From the NCBI GenBank assembly GCA_038502055.1, contig JAXRKN010000035.1, positions 934,501-998,500 on the forward strand: 64,000 bases of DNA, in the 5' to 3' direction. The position numbers and the translations under genes were made by a program. Positions 35,616 through 49,909 of this stretch are shown one piece after another. Source of the stretch: Tanytarsus gracilentus (lineage: Eukaryota; Arthropoda; Insecta; Diptera; Chironomidae). The notes under the pieces were generated by a model, which worked only from the letters and a program-made list of their open reading frames with translations, had not been told where the DNA came from and ran no database searches. Positions within the stretch are counted from its first letter, which is position 1. The number at the start of each line of letters is the position of its first letter.

Positions 35616-36482
35616 ATTTTCAAGTTTGGAACAAAAAATTGCAATAAAATTGATTTAATTTAAACTAATTTTTAGAACAAAAAATTGCAATAAATTTAAT
35701 TAAATTCTAACTATTTTTTTTGCATCAATTCTCCTCCAAATCCCCTCACGTCCACTAAATCTAAACCGTTGCAAATCCCATTAAAAATCCGCTTAGTAAG
35801 AATCGTTTTGCAATTTAACGCGCGCGCAAAAAAAAACAGTGACAGCACAAAAAAGCACTTCAAAGCCATTTCACAGTTGGATCGGGTTGCGTAATAAATC
35901 TAATTTTTTTTCTCTCGCCAGCTAAATGAAAATCATAATCGCACTCTTGAGATTTTTTTTTGCGTATTATGTCATGCACGAGAGTCTTTGTCAATTTTAA
36001 TCTCAAACCGACAAAGCACGTAGAAAAGAGAGTTCAGAGTGGCAGATTTGTGCATTAATTAAATTGCTCCATATTTAGTGGCGGAAAAACTATGCGAAAC
36101 ATGAAAAACGCTTTGGAATTTCTCTCTCTTGCCTTCGAGTCGAGGAGTTTGAAATTTTGCACTGGCGGTAAATCAATTTTCAAGTGCTCAACATGCCACA
36201 ATCAATTTGCGGCCATATGCTGTGTGTATCATGTTCGAATATGGCGATGAAGAAATTAGAAAAAGAGTTTTTTTTGTAATTAATTAAAAATTTCGAGATT
36301 AGATTTCGAGTGGGGTTAATTAATTGCTGAACAAGTGACGCTAGTGAGACCAAAAGTTATGTAGGAAGTGAAAATTTATAGATTAATGAACTTGCGATAG
36401 ATCCTGGAAAAATTTCAAATTTCTTCATTAAAAAAACTAGAAAGTAACATGGGGTAATGCCGCATTTTTTGAAAATTAATTA

Positions 36483-36569
36483 TTAAATTTTGAATTTTAA
36501 TTTTCGATTGATTGATGACTAAAAGGGAGCACACTGGAGCTACTAGGAAGAAGCTTTAAATTTTGAATT
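36483..36569 (-). mobile_element. Severely truncated non-LTR retroelement 3' end with 14-bp duplication
   Basis: A 59-bp insert (36,497-36,555) is flanked on both sides by TTAAATTTTGAATT (36,483-36,496 and 36,556-36,569). Its sequence GATTGATTGATGACTAAAAG and GAGCACACTGGAGCTACTAGG matches, with changes, the terminal region at 60,700-60,750. Read on the minus strand it ends in a TCAA tail. Short 5'-truncated inserts with a simple-repeat tail and variable-length duplications are typical of target-primed reverse transcription. Confidence 0.6.
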
Positions 36570-39500
36570 CAAATTTTAAAATCAAAAATTCAAATTTATT
36601 TTTAAAATTCTATATGCGTTACAAACTTACAAACAAACAATTTTGAACAAATATAAAAACATCAAAAAAATCATTTTTCAAAAAAAAATTCTGACACAAA
36701 TTTAACGATCCATGTAAAAATCAAAAAGTCACTTCTTTTATTACCTTCACGAACCTGAACATAATTAATGGAAAAAAATTCAACATAGCGCACGTCTGAA
36801 CATCATCGCTCATTACTATTCATGCCTCACTCATCGTCGAGGGTCAATGGCCAAAATAATGCAGCGAAAATGCACAGGAAGGGCGAGAACATCCCAAAAA
36901 AATTTAATGTGCGTTGATCACGAAATTGTGTCGGATGAATCACATTTTACCACCTCTCACGTAAAAGAGTTCGTAGGTGTCATTGACACAGCAAAGATTT
37001 CGGAATTTTCTGCGACGTTGTCATGCTGTGAGCTTTAACATTTTCATCCATAAATCTCGACGGCAAGAAGTTGATAATCTACCGCACGGATTGACCGCCT
37101 TACTGCAACTCTCTCTCTCCCTCTCTGTCATGGCGGTGATAATAAATTAATTAAACAGACACTGCACACGAAAATTTCTTGAAAAAAAAATCAACAAGTC
37201 ACGTACCCGAGATGTTTAACTTCGAGAATCTCTTTTTTTGGGGTTTTGTTTACTGTTGAAGATGTGCGAGAAATAACGATTTGGGAAAGATGATCTTTTT
37301 CGCCCACAAGGAGGCATTCACCGTGTCTCGAGAGGAGAATCTCGACTTTTTGGCTCGAATCTCATTAACATATTTAAGAATTGTGGTTTAGGGTTTGAGA
37401 CTTAGGTTTAAAGTGATAATTGGAGTGTTTAGATAAAAGGGTGTGTGACTCAGGTTTTAGGTTATAATTTTTAAAGAAGTTGAAACTCAGGTTTATTTTT
37501 TAAATTTTATTTAACCGTTTTTAAATTAAATTTTTATTCTTTAATTGAATTTCAATTGCATCAAATTTAAATTCACTTGTAAAGCCAATTTAAAATTTGA
37601 ATTATTTCGCAACTTTTTTCTAATTAACACTAAGGTCGATTCTCGCCATTGCCTCACTTTAAGTTCAAAGAATTCTTTACAAAATTCGACCATGCACAAA
37701 AAAATATTTTTCCGCTGACAATGCCGAGCTTGCAAAAAACTGTCCTCATTAACAACTTTGTCTCTCTCGACCCTCCAAAAATGGAAACACAAGCAACTTT
37801 TATTGTTTACCAAACTCTTTTTTCTCGCAGCAAATGACTCACGAAATTTTTTATCTGTGTCTTACAAACTTTCTTTCTCACAATAAAAAATTATTAAGCA
37901 ATTTCTATTCAACATCGCGGTGACATTTAAAATGGGAGAATTTAAGAGAGGTGACAGATTAATGAGCAACAAATTCGTAAACAGCAGCCATAAAAGCCGA
38001 AAAAGTGTCGTTTCCTTATTGCTCGAATCCATTTAGTGATCGTATAAATTTATACAAAGTATCGTATGTGACACACGCTGGAGTTTTTTTTAAGGAGAAC
38101 TTTCAATAAGGTGGAAAGTTAAAAAAGGGATTGAAGTTATCTAAAAATGGAGTAAAATTAAAAATGGAAGCAATTAAAATTGATCCAATTAAAATAATTT
38201 TTATGTCTTTTTTATTATATTTTTGCTTTATTATTTCTAGGGGGAAGAAACTTGGATTAAAAAATTAAAATACTTTATATAACTTATAAAATTTATATTA
38301 TTTAGGTACTTTTTATATTTTATATATTTTTATATTTTTTATACATTTTATGTATTTTATATCTTTATATATTTAAAAAAAATATAAACTTTAAATATTT
38401 TAAAAAATTTCAATATTTTTGCATATTTTATAAAATTTATAAAGTTTATAAAATTTTTATAATTTATAAACTTTAAATAATTTATTTATATTCTATGTTT
38501 AATTAACCCAGTATCCCATCCCCTGATTTATTCCACTTCATTTCACCCTCGACATCTTTATTTATAACTCGACCGATCACTATCACTCATGTCTCTCGCT
38601 GATAATCTCCATTAAAAAGTAGGCAATAAAACTCTTCACCGTGCATCCGAATACATAAACCAATTAACAATCGGTCTGCAGTATAATTTAAATTACGATG
38701 CAACATAAAAATAATGAATTTAATGTTTATGTTCTCGAACCATGAAAATTGTTACACCGAGAGCTCGTCGCCGGAATAAATATTGTTGTGAAAAGAAATG
38801 CTGACTCGATTGTTTCGTCATGTGCACTCCGCGAAAATGAAGGTCTCGAAAAAAAAGCTTTATTACAATTCTTCTTCTTTTGCTGTGTGAATTTCCTGGT
38901 TTCATTTGCAATTTTCTCTTCTGAGAAGTCTTTCGAGGTAATTGGAAATCCTTTCGATTTTATTAGCTAAATTGATGACTCGCTTCAGACTCGATCGTTA
39001 AATAACATGTAAGATTGTTGTTGAGGTCGAGAAGGAAACCGCAAGTGCGGTGAGGAAATTTACGAGAGGTTAAAATTAGAATTGAAGACTTAAGTTGAAG
39101 TGTTTATGGAAGTTTGTAGGCTATGGAGGATTTTAAGCTATTGTAAGTGGGGATTGTGGTATTTTTGTGGATATTTTGTCGTTTTTGTATGTGGACATTT
39201 TTACCCAAATTTTTTTGGACAAAATTAATTTTTTTGGGTATTAAATTGTTTGGGTAAAAAGTATTTTAAGCTTTTTGCCAATAAGTTTGCTTAAATCCCC
39301 ACAAAATTATTTTTTTGGCTATTATATTTTTTAGACAAAAAAGTATTTTCATCTTTTTGCCAACAAATTTGTTAAAATACCCACAAAATATTTTTTGGGT
39401 AAAATGTTCCATGGACATAATGTCCTGCACCCATTTTAACATCATTTAACCCAATTCAACATCAAAACTGCTCTTTAAAGCTTCTCTCATTACCTCCACT

Positions 39501-42500
39501 CTTTAAAACTTCTCAATAAAATCCCTTTCGATGCGTGCCATCAACTCGAAAATGCCATCGAAGAAGAAAAATTTAATTAATAGTTGACAAGACGCCCTAA
39601 AGCCAACTCTATCTCTCTCTCCAGCTAGAGCACCATAAACAAGCCATTGCGCGCGATATAAGCGAAGATAAAATGCAGCTCTCAATAAGGGAAATGTCAG
39701 CAGCAGGTTTTCAACTACTCGCCAATTTCTTCTCACATTACATGACTCTCTCAAATCGACATTTAATTTATTTATTATAGAGTCGGCAATAATGTCTCAT
39801 TAATTTGTTTTCGCAAGCAACGAAAGCCTCGAAAGTGTGTATGACTGTGGAAAGTTGAGACTGATATATGAGGTAGACAGAAGCAAGTGAGTCTCGGAGT
39901 TGGAACCTGAATCGATAAAAGGAGAACTTGTGTGTGTCGGACTAGACAATGTGATATTTAAAGTTCGAAGGCATTTTTTAAATGGGAGGAGTGAGGCGAA
40001 TTGAGACGGAAATTGCATGGAAGAAGGTTGAAGGTTGAGCGAGAAAGTGCAAGTGAGATTTTTTGATGAAAAATGTAAGGGAAAATTTTTAAATTTTGAT
40101 TTTCTGATTTTCTGAAAGTTTTATAAAATTCAACAAAATTCGAACTGAAATTTCCAACAAATGTTCCTTGCAATATTTTAGAAAGTTCTCAGTAAAATTT
40201 CTCGCTAATTTTTTGAATGAAACCCAGCAAAATTTGCTTAATGAACCATCGCTGAGTTTCAACTCTTTTATTTTTTACCCAAATAATTTTCTTCTTCTGT
40301 TTTCAGTTTCTTCACAACTCACAGCTTGATAGTGATTTAAGTAAAAGTTTCTTAACCTACCTAATGTTTCTTAATTTTTTTTTTCGGGTATCCAATAGTG
40401 AACTTTTTTGCGAAAGATAAAAATTTAATCCAAGGTGTAAATTATGTTTTAAAAGATGTTGATTTTTGTTGATGATTGAATTTTTAATTTGCTAGTAAAC
40501 TTTTTTTATGAAAATGTTGCACAAAAATAATTTTTTGGGTTTTGAATTAGTTTTTTTTATTAAATTTGCATTTTTTTTATTATTTGTTGATATTTTGTCG
40601 ATAATTTGTAGATTTTATCCACAATCAATTAAATTTTTCACACCAACATTCAATTTTTCTCACTAATTGTGATTTTTATAATCTCAAAATTCCTCAATTA
40701 TTTTTTTATCGATTATTGTTTCACTAATTGCTTCTTTTAATCACTTTGACAATGCCAGGCATTTAATTTTCGATCTATTTACGATCACTTTTAATTACTT
40801 CCAACTATTTCACAAATAGACTTCAATCGAAAACGAAAATAATTGTATTCAAATATTGGAATTAGCTTGCATGTGAATCACATGTAAGTCGAAGTCACTG
40901 TCTTGTAAGTAAGTTGTTTGAAAATAAACTTAAGGTATCGATTTCTTGATTTTTGTTTCCTTGACATAAAACGTTCATGAGTCGAATGGATGGAGAGGAC
41001 GATGACAAGTTTATTATTGTTGTTTTTTTATGCACTTTGTGTGGATTTAAATACTGTCGACAATTTGTCGATATTTTGTTGATTGTTTATTTTTTGAATT
41101 ATAAAAATTTTCAATATTTTTTTCAATTTTATTTAACTATTTTTTGTGTTTTACTTCATTTTTTAAATTTATAAAATTTCCAACAATTTTTTTAATAATT
41201 TTATTTAATTAATTTCATTTTTTATAAAACTTTATTCAATTTTATTTATTCACTTCGTCTTAATTAAATGTCACCACTAATTTACTCTTCTTTTATTTCT
41301 TTTTATTCCATTGACGAAGATTTTTTTAATAATCCGATTTTAATCTTCGTGGCACGTCATTATCGGCAACCCACACTTCAACTTCATTCATGGAAAATCC
41401 TCACGAAATTTTTAATCCAATTTTTTTGTCTTCTTCTTTTTTGGTGTTTTTTAAACTCAACAGGTTGAAAAGTGCCGTGGACGAGACTGAAAATTAAGCG
41501 TGCTATTCGCGCGACACACGTAGCTCAACTGACACCTTTGACGGTGTTTCTTGATATGTTTCATTTTCCAACCATTTTTCAGCTTTGCTTGTGTTTGTGT
41601 AAAATTCTCTCTTTTCCGCTCTCTCACAACTCGGACCGGCAAAAATCGATCGTTGCATGAATGAGAAATGAAACAAAGATCGAGCCAGACAATAATTGAG
41701 AAGATGCGAGAGAGAAGGAAGAAGAAAAACAACAAAAAACTGGTTTTAGTTTTTTTCGGGGCAATGTTTACTCACCGCAATGTGAGATGAAAAGACACAA
41801 CAGCGATAATGAAGAAGAAACAGAGTCATCATTTATTATTTATTTTTTTTCGGGACCGCGGCGGTGAGTGAGAGTAAGTTGAGACCTTTTTCGATTCATC
41901 ATAAAAATTAGTCTGAGAGGTTCTATAAATTATTGTCAAGGGGTTCGGACGATGGAAATTAATTTTTATAAATTCATATTTTTTAAAAAAATTTTGAAAA
42001 ATTCTAAAAAATATTTTTTTTTGCATTTTTTAATGACATTTAATTTTTTTAAATATTTTCGAAAATTAAAAATTTAGAGAACACAAAATATTTTTTATTT
42101 CAAAAATGGCAAATTTTAATTTTGAATCACCCAAAAAATTTAATCACACCTCAAAAAATTCTCTAAATCCTCAATGATAATTTTTAAAACGATCACAGTC
42201 GATTTTCGAGTTAACTGCAAATTAAATTCCGTTATAACAGCATGCAAAAGAACCTCTCGAGCTGCTACTTTGCTACCCACAATTTGCACATTGTTCGATT
42301 CCATTCGAGACACGAATTTTTATTACTCGAGTCGTCGTTTTGTGGTTTAGGAAAAAATTTATTCTGTTCTCACTCTAAATTTTTTGTAAACTTCTTCATG
42401 ACTTTTAAATTTTGTTTTCTTATTTTTGTGTCATTCGGCTCGAAATCGACTGGAAAGACTTTCTTGCATTTTGCTTTCATAATTTTGTTTCGTCTTTTTT

Positions 42501-44312
42501 TTATTCGCAAAAGGAAAAAAAAATTCAGCGATAAAAAAATTTGAAGCTTAAATTTTTAAATTAATTTTTTTAAAAAATGTCCACAAAATTTTTTTCCACT
42601 TAATTTCGAAGGTCTTCGAAGTTTCATTCATAAAACATCAAATTGAGCGCCAAGATGATTGAGATTCAATAATAAAAAATCATCGCATTCGAATTTGTCT
42701 TTTTTTATCTCGCTTTATTGACCATATTGATGGGTTGATGAGTTGATGACACGGCGATGAAAAATCAATTCACTAAAACTCATTTTTGTCGTCACTCAAC
42801 GCGTCAAAAGCCTTCAGACGCATCATAAAGTTCCATAAGCGCTTCAATGCCGTTAAATTTAATTTTGATAATGGATTTTTTACTGATCGACATTAAATGA
42901 AGTCACTCTGAAGGTTTTTCCCATCGCTGCACATTCTCGACTTTGTAAAATTTCGCAATCGATTGAGAAAATTCTTCTATTTCGATAAAAATCATCAAAA
43001 TGTTGTTTTGCAATTTCAAGTTGAGGAATTTATTTGCCTTAAAAGATTGCAAATTTATTTTTTTCAATGTGGAATTGAGAGCATAGAAAAGTTAAATGTG
43101 GAAAAAATTAATTAATAAAACATGAATGAGATATTTGAGAGGTTCGATAATTGGCTTGAGTTGGGATGGAATTTAATTAATGAAAAAATTAATTAAATTT
43201 TTAGAAAATATTAGAAACTATAAAAAATTAAATTAAATTTAATGAAAAAATTAAAAAACTTAAAAAAAGTTAATTTAATTTGAAAAAATAATTAATCTAA
43301 ATATTTTTCATCATTCTCACCTTAAAAAACCAACAAAGAAATTTCATAAAATTTTTAATTCCTTTCTCATCACTTTTTTATGTATGTGAAAACTCTTCTT
43401 TGAATTTTTCCATATCACCTCATAAAAAAAAGCTTAGAAACGTCGAAAAAGAACCATGAAAATTTTCTCTTCCGCCAATTGTGCTGTTTTAAAATTTCAA
43501 AGTCTGCCATTCAGCTGAAAAACAAACTTTGTCACTTTAACAGCAAAAAAAGTGTTTTCCTCGAGTCGCAAAAGGTTGACTGGAAGTGTCAGAGAAATGG
43601 CATTTAATTCTCGAACTTTCACTCAGCGACAAACGTTTCGAAGATGTGAAAGGCATTTTTTTCTGTTACTTCATCAAGCGCATCATTGTTGTGAGTTTTA
43701 TGATCATGGAAGTTTTAAAGATTTTTTTTATGGGTTAGTGAAGCGCTTCACTTTATTAAGCTCGTCATTGTTTGACTAATGTCGGAATGGCAAAGATGGA
43801 TTTGTGGGCCAATTGAATATTTCTCACATGTGTCCATAAATGTTTGAGATTTTAATTTCATTTTATGAGCGCTTAATTGCCCTCTTGGTTGAGGTTTAAG
43901 TTTATAATTGACTGACCAAAAAAAGAGAGGCTTGTGACTTTAGGAAAGTGAAGAAACTTATTATGGAAGTTTTGATAGTAAAAGTTGGGGTGACCATGTG
44001 TGAATTTTAGGGTGGAATAAAATATTTTAAAAATTATTTTTTGAATTTTAAAATTGAGAATTTAAAAAATTTAAACTTGACAAATTTTTAAGGGTTTTGA
44101 TGAATTATTTTTGTCTGGTCACACTAAATTAAAAAATATCAGAATTTAATTTTAAAAAAATTCAAACTTTAATTTTTAAAATTTTTTTCAGAATATAATT
44201 AATTAAAAAATCATAATTAAATTTCAAAAAATAATTTTATATTTTAATTATTAAAAAACCCCTTCACAAGATTATTTTTTAACCTTTTTAACGAGCCGCC
44301 ACAAAGTGCACG
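36570..44312. other. Spacer without recognised genes
   Basis: 7.7 kb with no convincing coding region on either strand. AT-rich patches lie at 38.15-38.5, 40.4-41.25, 41.9-42.15 and 43.15-43.3 kb. A copy of the dispersed module bounds 39,191-39,432. The block at 39.5-39.95 kb is richer in G+C and more complex, a possible regulatory or unrecognised exon region. Confidence 0.5.
39191..39432. repeat. Dispersed module pair in inverted arrangement, ~240 bp
   Basis: The left side has GTGGACATTTTTACCC. The right side, read inverted, has GGGTGCAGGACATTATGTCC and AACATTTTACCC. The AT-rich interior repeats TTTGGGTAAAAAGTATTTT-like phrases. It looks like a small element with the module as terminal repeats. 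Confidence 0.5.
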
Positions 44313-45739
44313 CTTTGGCAGGGACTCGGTCATGGAGCCTACAGAATTTTCTGTAGAATTTCTATAGAATTTTCTACAGAAATTCTATGGGATTCTATAG
44401 AAAATTCTGTAGAAATTCTACAGAAAGTTCGCAGAATTTTTTTCTACAGAATTTTCTACAGAGCATTTTCTGTAGAAAGTTTTACAGAAAAAAATTCTAT
44501 GGGTTTTTCTGTAGAAAGTTCTATAGAAAATTCTGTAGAAATATATCTCATAGAAAATTCTACAGAATTAATTCCACTGAAAATTATAAACAATTTTTTT
44601 TCTGTAGAATTTTCTACAGAATATTTTTTCATTTTTTTGAGCATGGACTTAAAAACAAGCAAGATTTTTGAACACATTAAAATTTTGGTTGTTTACTCAC
44701 TTTTCCCTTCTACCAAAAATTCAAATTAATTCCCCGATTCCCACCCATTTTTCCCTTCTACCAAAAATGCTCAAAAGCTCGTTTAGCGATTTTAAAATTC
44801 AAGAAGTTTACACCAATTGAACGTAGTTTTGCATAAACCAAAAAATGACTTTAAAAAAAACACCACATCCCTGCTTCGGAAAACACATTTATTTGAAATA
44901 TTTTTTAACCGCTCGATTTTTATTTGCGAAAAACACATCTTTTTTAACTACCAGACAAGAAAAAAGTTTGGTGGCGATATCTATGAAGTGTTATCAATCT
45001 TTTATCTTAATTTTTAAACACTCATTAAGATAGATTTTTGCAAATAAAAATCGAGCGGTTGAAAAAATTTCAAATAAATGTGTTTTCCGAAGCAGGCATG
45101 TGGTGTTTTTTTTTAAAGTCATTTTTTGGTTTATGCAAAACTACGTTCAATTAAAACGGGAGTTTAAATTTTTCTTAACAAACAAAAATTAATAAAAAGT
45201 TTAAGTGAATTATTTGGAGAAGCACAACACAAATAATATCCTTTCAAATTTTAAATTGTTTAGATTTAAAAGAAAAACTCATAAATTTTCACAATTTTTA
45301 AAAAATCAACTAGCACACCCTAATTTTTTTGCTTTGGATTCACTTAAACTACCAAAATCAGCTAAAAAGGTAGAAGAAGCATCGCTTTACAAACACAACT
45401 TTTACCCAAAAATCTTGCTTGTTTTTAAGTCCATGCTCAAAAAAATGAAAAAATATTCTGTAGAAAATTCTACAGAAAAAAATTGTTTATAATTTTCAGA
45501 TGGAATTAATTCTGTAGAATTTTCTATGAGATAAATTTCTACAGAATTTTCTATAGAACTTTCTACAGAAAAACCCATAGAATTTTTTTCTGTAGAAAAT
45601 TCTATAGAAAAAAATTCTGCGAACTTTCTGTAGAATTTCTACAGAATTTTCTATAGAATCCCATAGAATTTCTGTAGAAAATTCTATAGAAATTCTACAG
45701 AAAATTCTGTAGGTTCCATGACCGACACCCCTTTGGCAG
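44313..45739. mobile_element. Foldback element, 1.4 kb, with 9-bp target duplication
   Basis: CTTTGGCAG occurs at 44,313-44,321 and again at 45,731-45,739. The enclosed 1,409 bp begins GGACTCGGTCATGG and ends CCATGACCGACACCC. The outer arms (44,322-44,670 and 45,407-45,730) are inverted copies built from many variants of TTCTGTAGAA and TTCTACAGAA. A second, inner pair of arms (about 44,816-44,929 and 45,038-45,151) shares TTTGCATAAACC, CTGCTTCGGAAAACACATTT and CGCTCGATTTTTATTTG. The parts between the arms do not match. Long modular inverted arms with a 9-bp duplication resemble foldback or MULE-type elements. There is no transposase. Confidence 0.85.
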
Positions 45740-47649
45740 TCAATCCAATTGACTTGAGCATCTCGCAATAAAATTTACGATTGCGACCATATAAAAAAAG
45801 TTCAAAACCATAAAGATTTCATTTAGAGAGAGAGAAGCAATTCGAACTGCCACCGTCAACTTCAGAAAATTCATCTCTAAATTTGCCTTGCGCTGTTCGC
45901 TGCCTTTTGTCAATCATTTTGCGCATGAAATCTGCTTTAACCCATTGACCTTAAGTCAGAATCGCATGCAGAGTTGACCTAAAATCTCTTTTGCTTTAAA
46001 CTGCACTCGTTCTCATATGAAAACAACTCTCACACATTGTTTGCATCTTAACGACGCGATAAACTTTTCTCTCAACCTTTCTCGAAACAATAAAAAAGTC
46101 GCTGAAGATCTTCACAATTCAATTTATTTATTCGTGAAAGCTCACGTGAATTTGAAATTGCAAAAATCGAGGACAAATTGATTGACTATCGATTAGACGA
46201 ACAGAAGAAGTTGAGAAATGAATTGGAGCAAAAAAACTGCGATTTTGTATTCGAATGTCGCTGAATTGTTGGATAATTGATAGAAAAGTTTGAGATGCAA
46301 GGGGAAGAAAATTTTTGGATTTTTATAATAAATTTAAAATTAGCTAAAAAGTCATTTAAGAAGTTAAATACAGTAAAACCTCGTTAGTTCGTAATTTTGG
46401 TATTAAAACCTCTCTAATTTGTAATCATAGTCCTAATAATTTAAATTTCTAATAACCGTTAAAATTTAATGAAAAATAAAAATAAAATATTTCAAAAAAA
46501 TATAGAGGAATTTTTTTAAAACTTTTTTATCACTTTTTAAATCCCACAGCTTCTGTCTCCACCACTGGACAATTCCACGACATTCACTGCTATTCGATAT
46601 TCTATTCCCAACACGTCAGTTCTACTTTCAACATCACATAAATTCATCCAATTAGCATTGTCATGGTCACTCTTTGCTTTCTTCTTCTTCTCTCTTTCAG
46701 TAGCTTTTTTCGCATTATTCAATTAATTAAAGAAATTCTTTCCGCGTGAGTTTTCAATTAATTTTCGCTTCGGTTTCATTGAACTTTAGTGGTGATTCGT
46801 GCATGATGTGAGTCATCAATAATTTTTATTTCGGGGTTATCGAGAGAAAAAAATAAATCAGGTGGAAAAAATAATCGAAGAAATGAAGGAAAATTGTGGA
46901 GTTGATGATGAGTGAAATTTTGAGAGTTAAAAATTTAAATTTAACCTAAAAAATTATTTTTAAAAATTTAAAATTCAATGTATAAAAAATTAAATTAAAA
47001 AATAATTAAAAATCTCAAAATTCTCCATTCTAAAACGAGTTCAGCAAATTTTCATAACCAAACCCATCTCGAGCTATTTAAATTCGATCAAGACTTCGGA
47101 CATAAACTTTAATTAAAATCGTTCTACATTCGAAGCTCGCAGAAAAAAATATACAGAATGAAAATCACTCACCGCCACTGCAGTGCAAGATTATTATCGA
47201 GAATCACGATTTTTGTCGTTGTCATACAGTTTTGCGGTGCTGTTAATAAATATTAAAAAGGTCTCGAGCATTGTTGAGAGCATGAAAGGCCGCTGTTTGT
47301 GAGTGAGCGCCTTTTTTGTGTCTCAAACTCGGACATTGAATGACTTTGCTCATTACTGCATTGGGCAATTGTGATGCAATCGATGACAAACGCGCGGGAG
47401 ATTTATGAAGGGGAATTTGTTATCTTTTTATTTAATTGTGGTTGAAGGTTTGGAATGCGAAATATTTTGAGTTGTATTGATTGAAAAAAACCAGCTGCTC
47501 TCAAGTTTTTTTTCCATGAATTTGAATGAAACAAACTTTTGGTGTTTTTTTAAATTATATTAATACGTTATGAAAATTTACATTCTTAATTTCATAACGT
47601 AATTTAAAAATTCAAAAATAAAGATCAAAAAAGAAATAAAAATCTTGTA

Positions 47650-47910
47650 AATTTTTGTCAATTATAAATTGATTAATTTTTAAATTTTTAACCACCGTTA
47701 CAAAACTTAAATTAGTTTTTAAACTTTTGACCACCTTTAAAAGAACCAAAATTAATTTTTAACTAATGTTAAAAACCCAAAATAATTTTTTTAAAATTTT
47801 TTAAGACCGTTAGAAAACCAAAACTAATTTTAAAATTTTAAACCACCGTTAAATACCAAAATTAATTTTTTAAATTTTTATCGACCGTTAAAAAATCAAA
47901 ATTAATTTTT
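47650..47910. repeat. Degenerate ~45-bp array (ACCGTTAAAA theme)
   Basis: ACCACCGTTA or GACCGTTAAAA followed by ACCAAAATTAATTTTT recurs about six times at 40-50 bp spacing. The GACCGTTAAAA phrase also occurs in the array near position 700. Confidence 0.6.
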
Positions 47911-49909
47911 CCAAAAATAATGAAAACTTTTTCTTAATTTTTTTCTTCACAGCACAAATTGACCAACTTTCATCGTATCCACAAAAAACCAGAACAAATC
48001 GTGACCCAAACTCACTTCTCAGTCGCATCTGAAATGTAATCGAGAAATAGTGAAAATTCTCATAAATCAAGCTGCCTCTAAAAACCGAAAGTCTTTCACC
48101 ATCCAAAAAGTTCTACTTTCTATCATTTCAACTCCGTTAAAGTCGTGATCGCCTCGAAGACCAAAAAAACTCGTTTTCTCACGTCAAACTTTTCATTTCG
48201 TTTTGCCTCTCAATACGAATTGATTTATTTGTTTTAATTTCTTGAAAGATGTGTAAATTGCAACAAAGTAATTTTAATTACACAAATGAGCGATGTTAAT
48301 GGTTCAATCATGAGCAAAATTTCCTCTCGAAGGCTTTCGAAGTTGAACAACTCAATTGTGAGTCACGATTGATCGTCAAGTTGGAGCTGTCGTGTGTCTT
48401 TTTAGAGTTGAGAGATTTTTTTTGCTATTCTGCAATTAAAAAATTAAAATTTCCGACACAAATTCCCAACATCATAATTTAATTCTTGGCTCGAAAGAAA
48501 AAAACACATTGCGATGAAAATTAATGTAATTTGTACTCAGAACACGTCAATTCATTTAATTTGGCAAGCCTCGACTGCCCAAAAAAATATTTTCTCTCCA
48601 AATTTATCGTCGATCGATCCAAAAGATGCAATTTACGTTCTTGTCTTCCTCTCGGTGTGCGATGATTTATTGCCGAATGATTTATGTTGCGACTGAAGAA
48701 TGCAATTTTGGAGCGTAAATCAAATTATGAGTGTTAGAATGAGGCATGAGAGGCGAACAGAAGGTGCGTGAATAATCAAAAATTGTGGAGAAGAATTTAG
48801 ACATTATTGAGGGGGAAAATTTAGAAAAACTTGACGCGCTCGAATGTGATTTGATTGCGAGATAAATTGTAAGAAAGACACTGAGAGAAATTTTTTTGAA
48901 TTTTGTTTTTTTACACAAAAAATTAAAATTTTAAATTTTACAAAATTAATTTTTTTAATATTTAAAAAACAGAAAAAAATTAAACGAATTTTTTTCACAT
49001 TTTAGTATCAAATTTATGTAAAAATTTAAAAAAAATAAATTTTCTCAAATTTTTCTACAAAAATCTCAATATAAAATTTCATCAAATAAATTCTCCACAC
49101 TCAAACCTCGCATTTTCAGCTCTTTTCGTCACTTCAAGCGGATGTCTAATAATTTTTTTCTCAATATAATCACAAAGCGCCAAAGAAGAAACTTAAAAAA
49201 AGTGAATGTTGATGTAATTTATGAAATTACTAAGACTCTCATCACTCGAAGGCATTTCAATTTGACACACCGGCGGAATCTGGAATTTTTTTGCGCAGCT
49301 CGCAAATCGAAGAGTCTTGAGAGTGTTTTAATGCTCGACAGTGAGTTATAATCATTTTTTTTGTTCAGATGTAATAGACATTCCGGTGGATGATCTAAGA
49401 TGTTACGGCGACAGTTTGTAATTATTGAGGGAGAGACACAGGTTGAGTGATTAAAAAGCAGTTAAAATTTACCCGAAAATAATTTTCTCACAATTTAAGA
49501 AATTTTCATTGCACAACAATTTAAAATTCCTCGCGCTAATATTTTTCACAAATTCAATAAATTCCTTTTCGTTTATTTTAAAATTTTTACATATATTTTT
49601 TCCATTAAACCGTAAAATCTCAACTTACATGCCATGGCAATAACTGTTGTATCGTAATCATATTTTCTTCATCACTTTAACATTCGCTTGATGTCTTTCT
49701 CTCTCTCACATTCAATGTGTTTTTATTTTTGCTTCATCTAATGTACTTAGCACAACGTCATCGTGTGTAGTTGGAAATTATAAAACAGCAATTGAGACCT
49801 TTCTCACTTTTTATAGAGGTGCAGAGGAGAATGATACAGTGAAGGGTGGTTAAAAATTATTAAAATTATAAAAAATTCAAAATTTAAATTTTTTTAAAAT
49901 ATTTCAAAA

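Larger units (their letters stand above)
32304..36482. other. Spacer without recognised genes
   Basis: No convincing coding sequence. It holds two copies of the dispersed GGGTG...CCC module (32,575-32,778 and 33,501-33,537) and a B-box-like fragment near 35,595. More complex sequence lies at 33.0-33.3, 34.2-34.5 and 35.75-36.25 kb. Confidence 0.5.

Noticed and set aside
43989..44125. Possible small transposon with GTGACCA ends
   Set aside because: Only about seven bases are inverted (GTGACCA / TGGTCAC), the interior is plain AT-rich sequence and no target duplication is visible.
44387..44671. Open frames rich in Phe, Arg, Lys and Ser on both strands near 44.4 and 45.6 kb
   Set aside because: They translate the TTCTGTAGAA words of the foldback arms and appear on both strands as mirror images.
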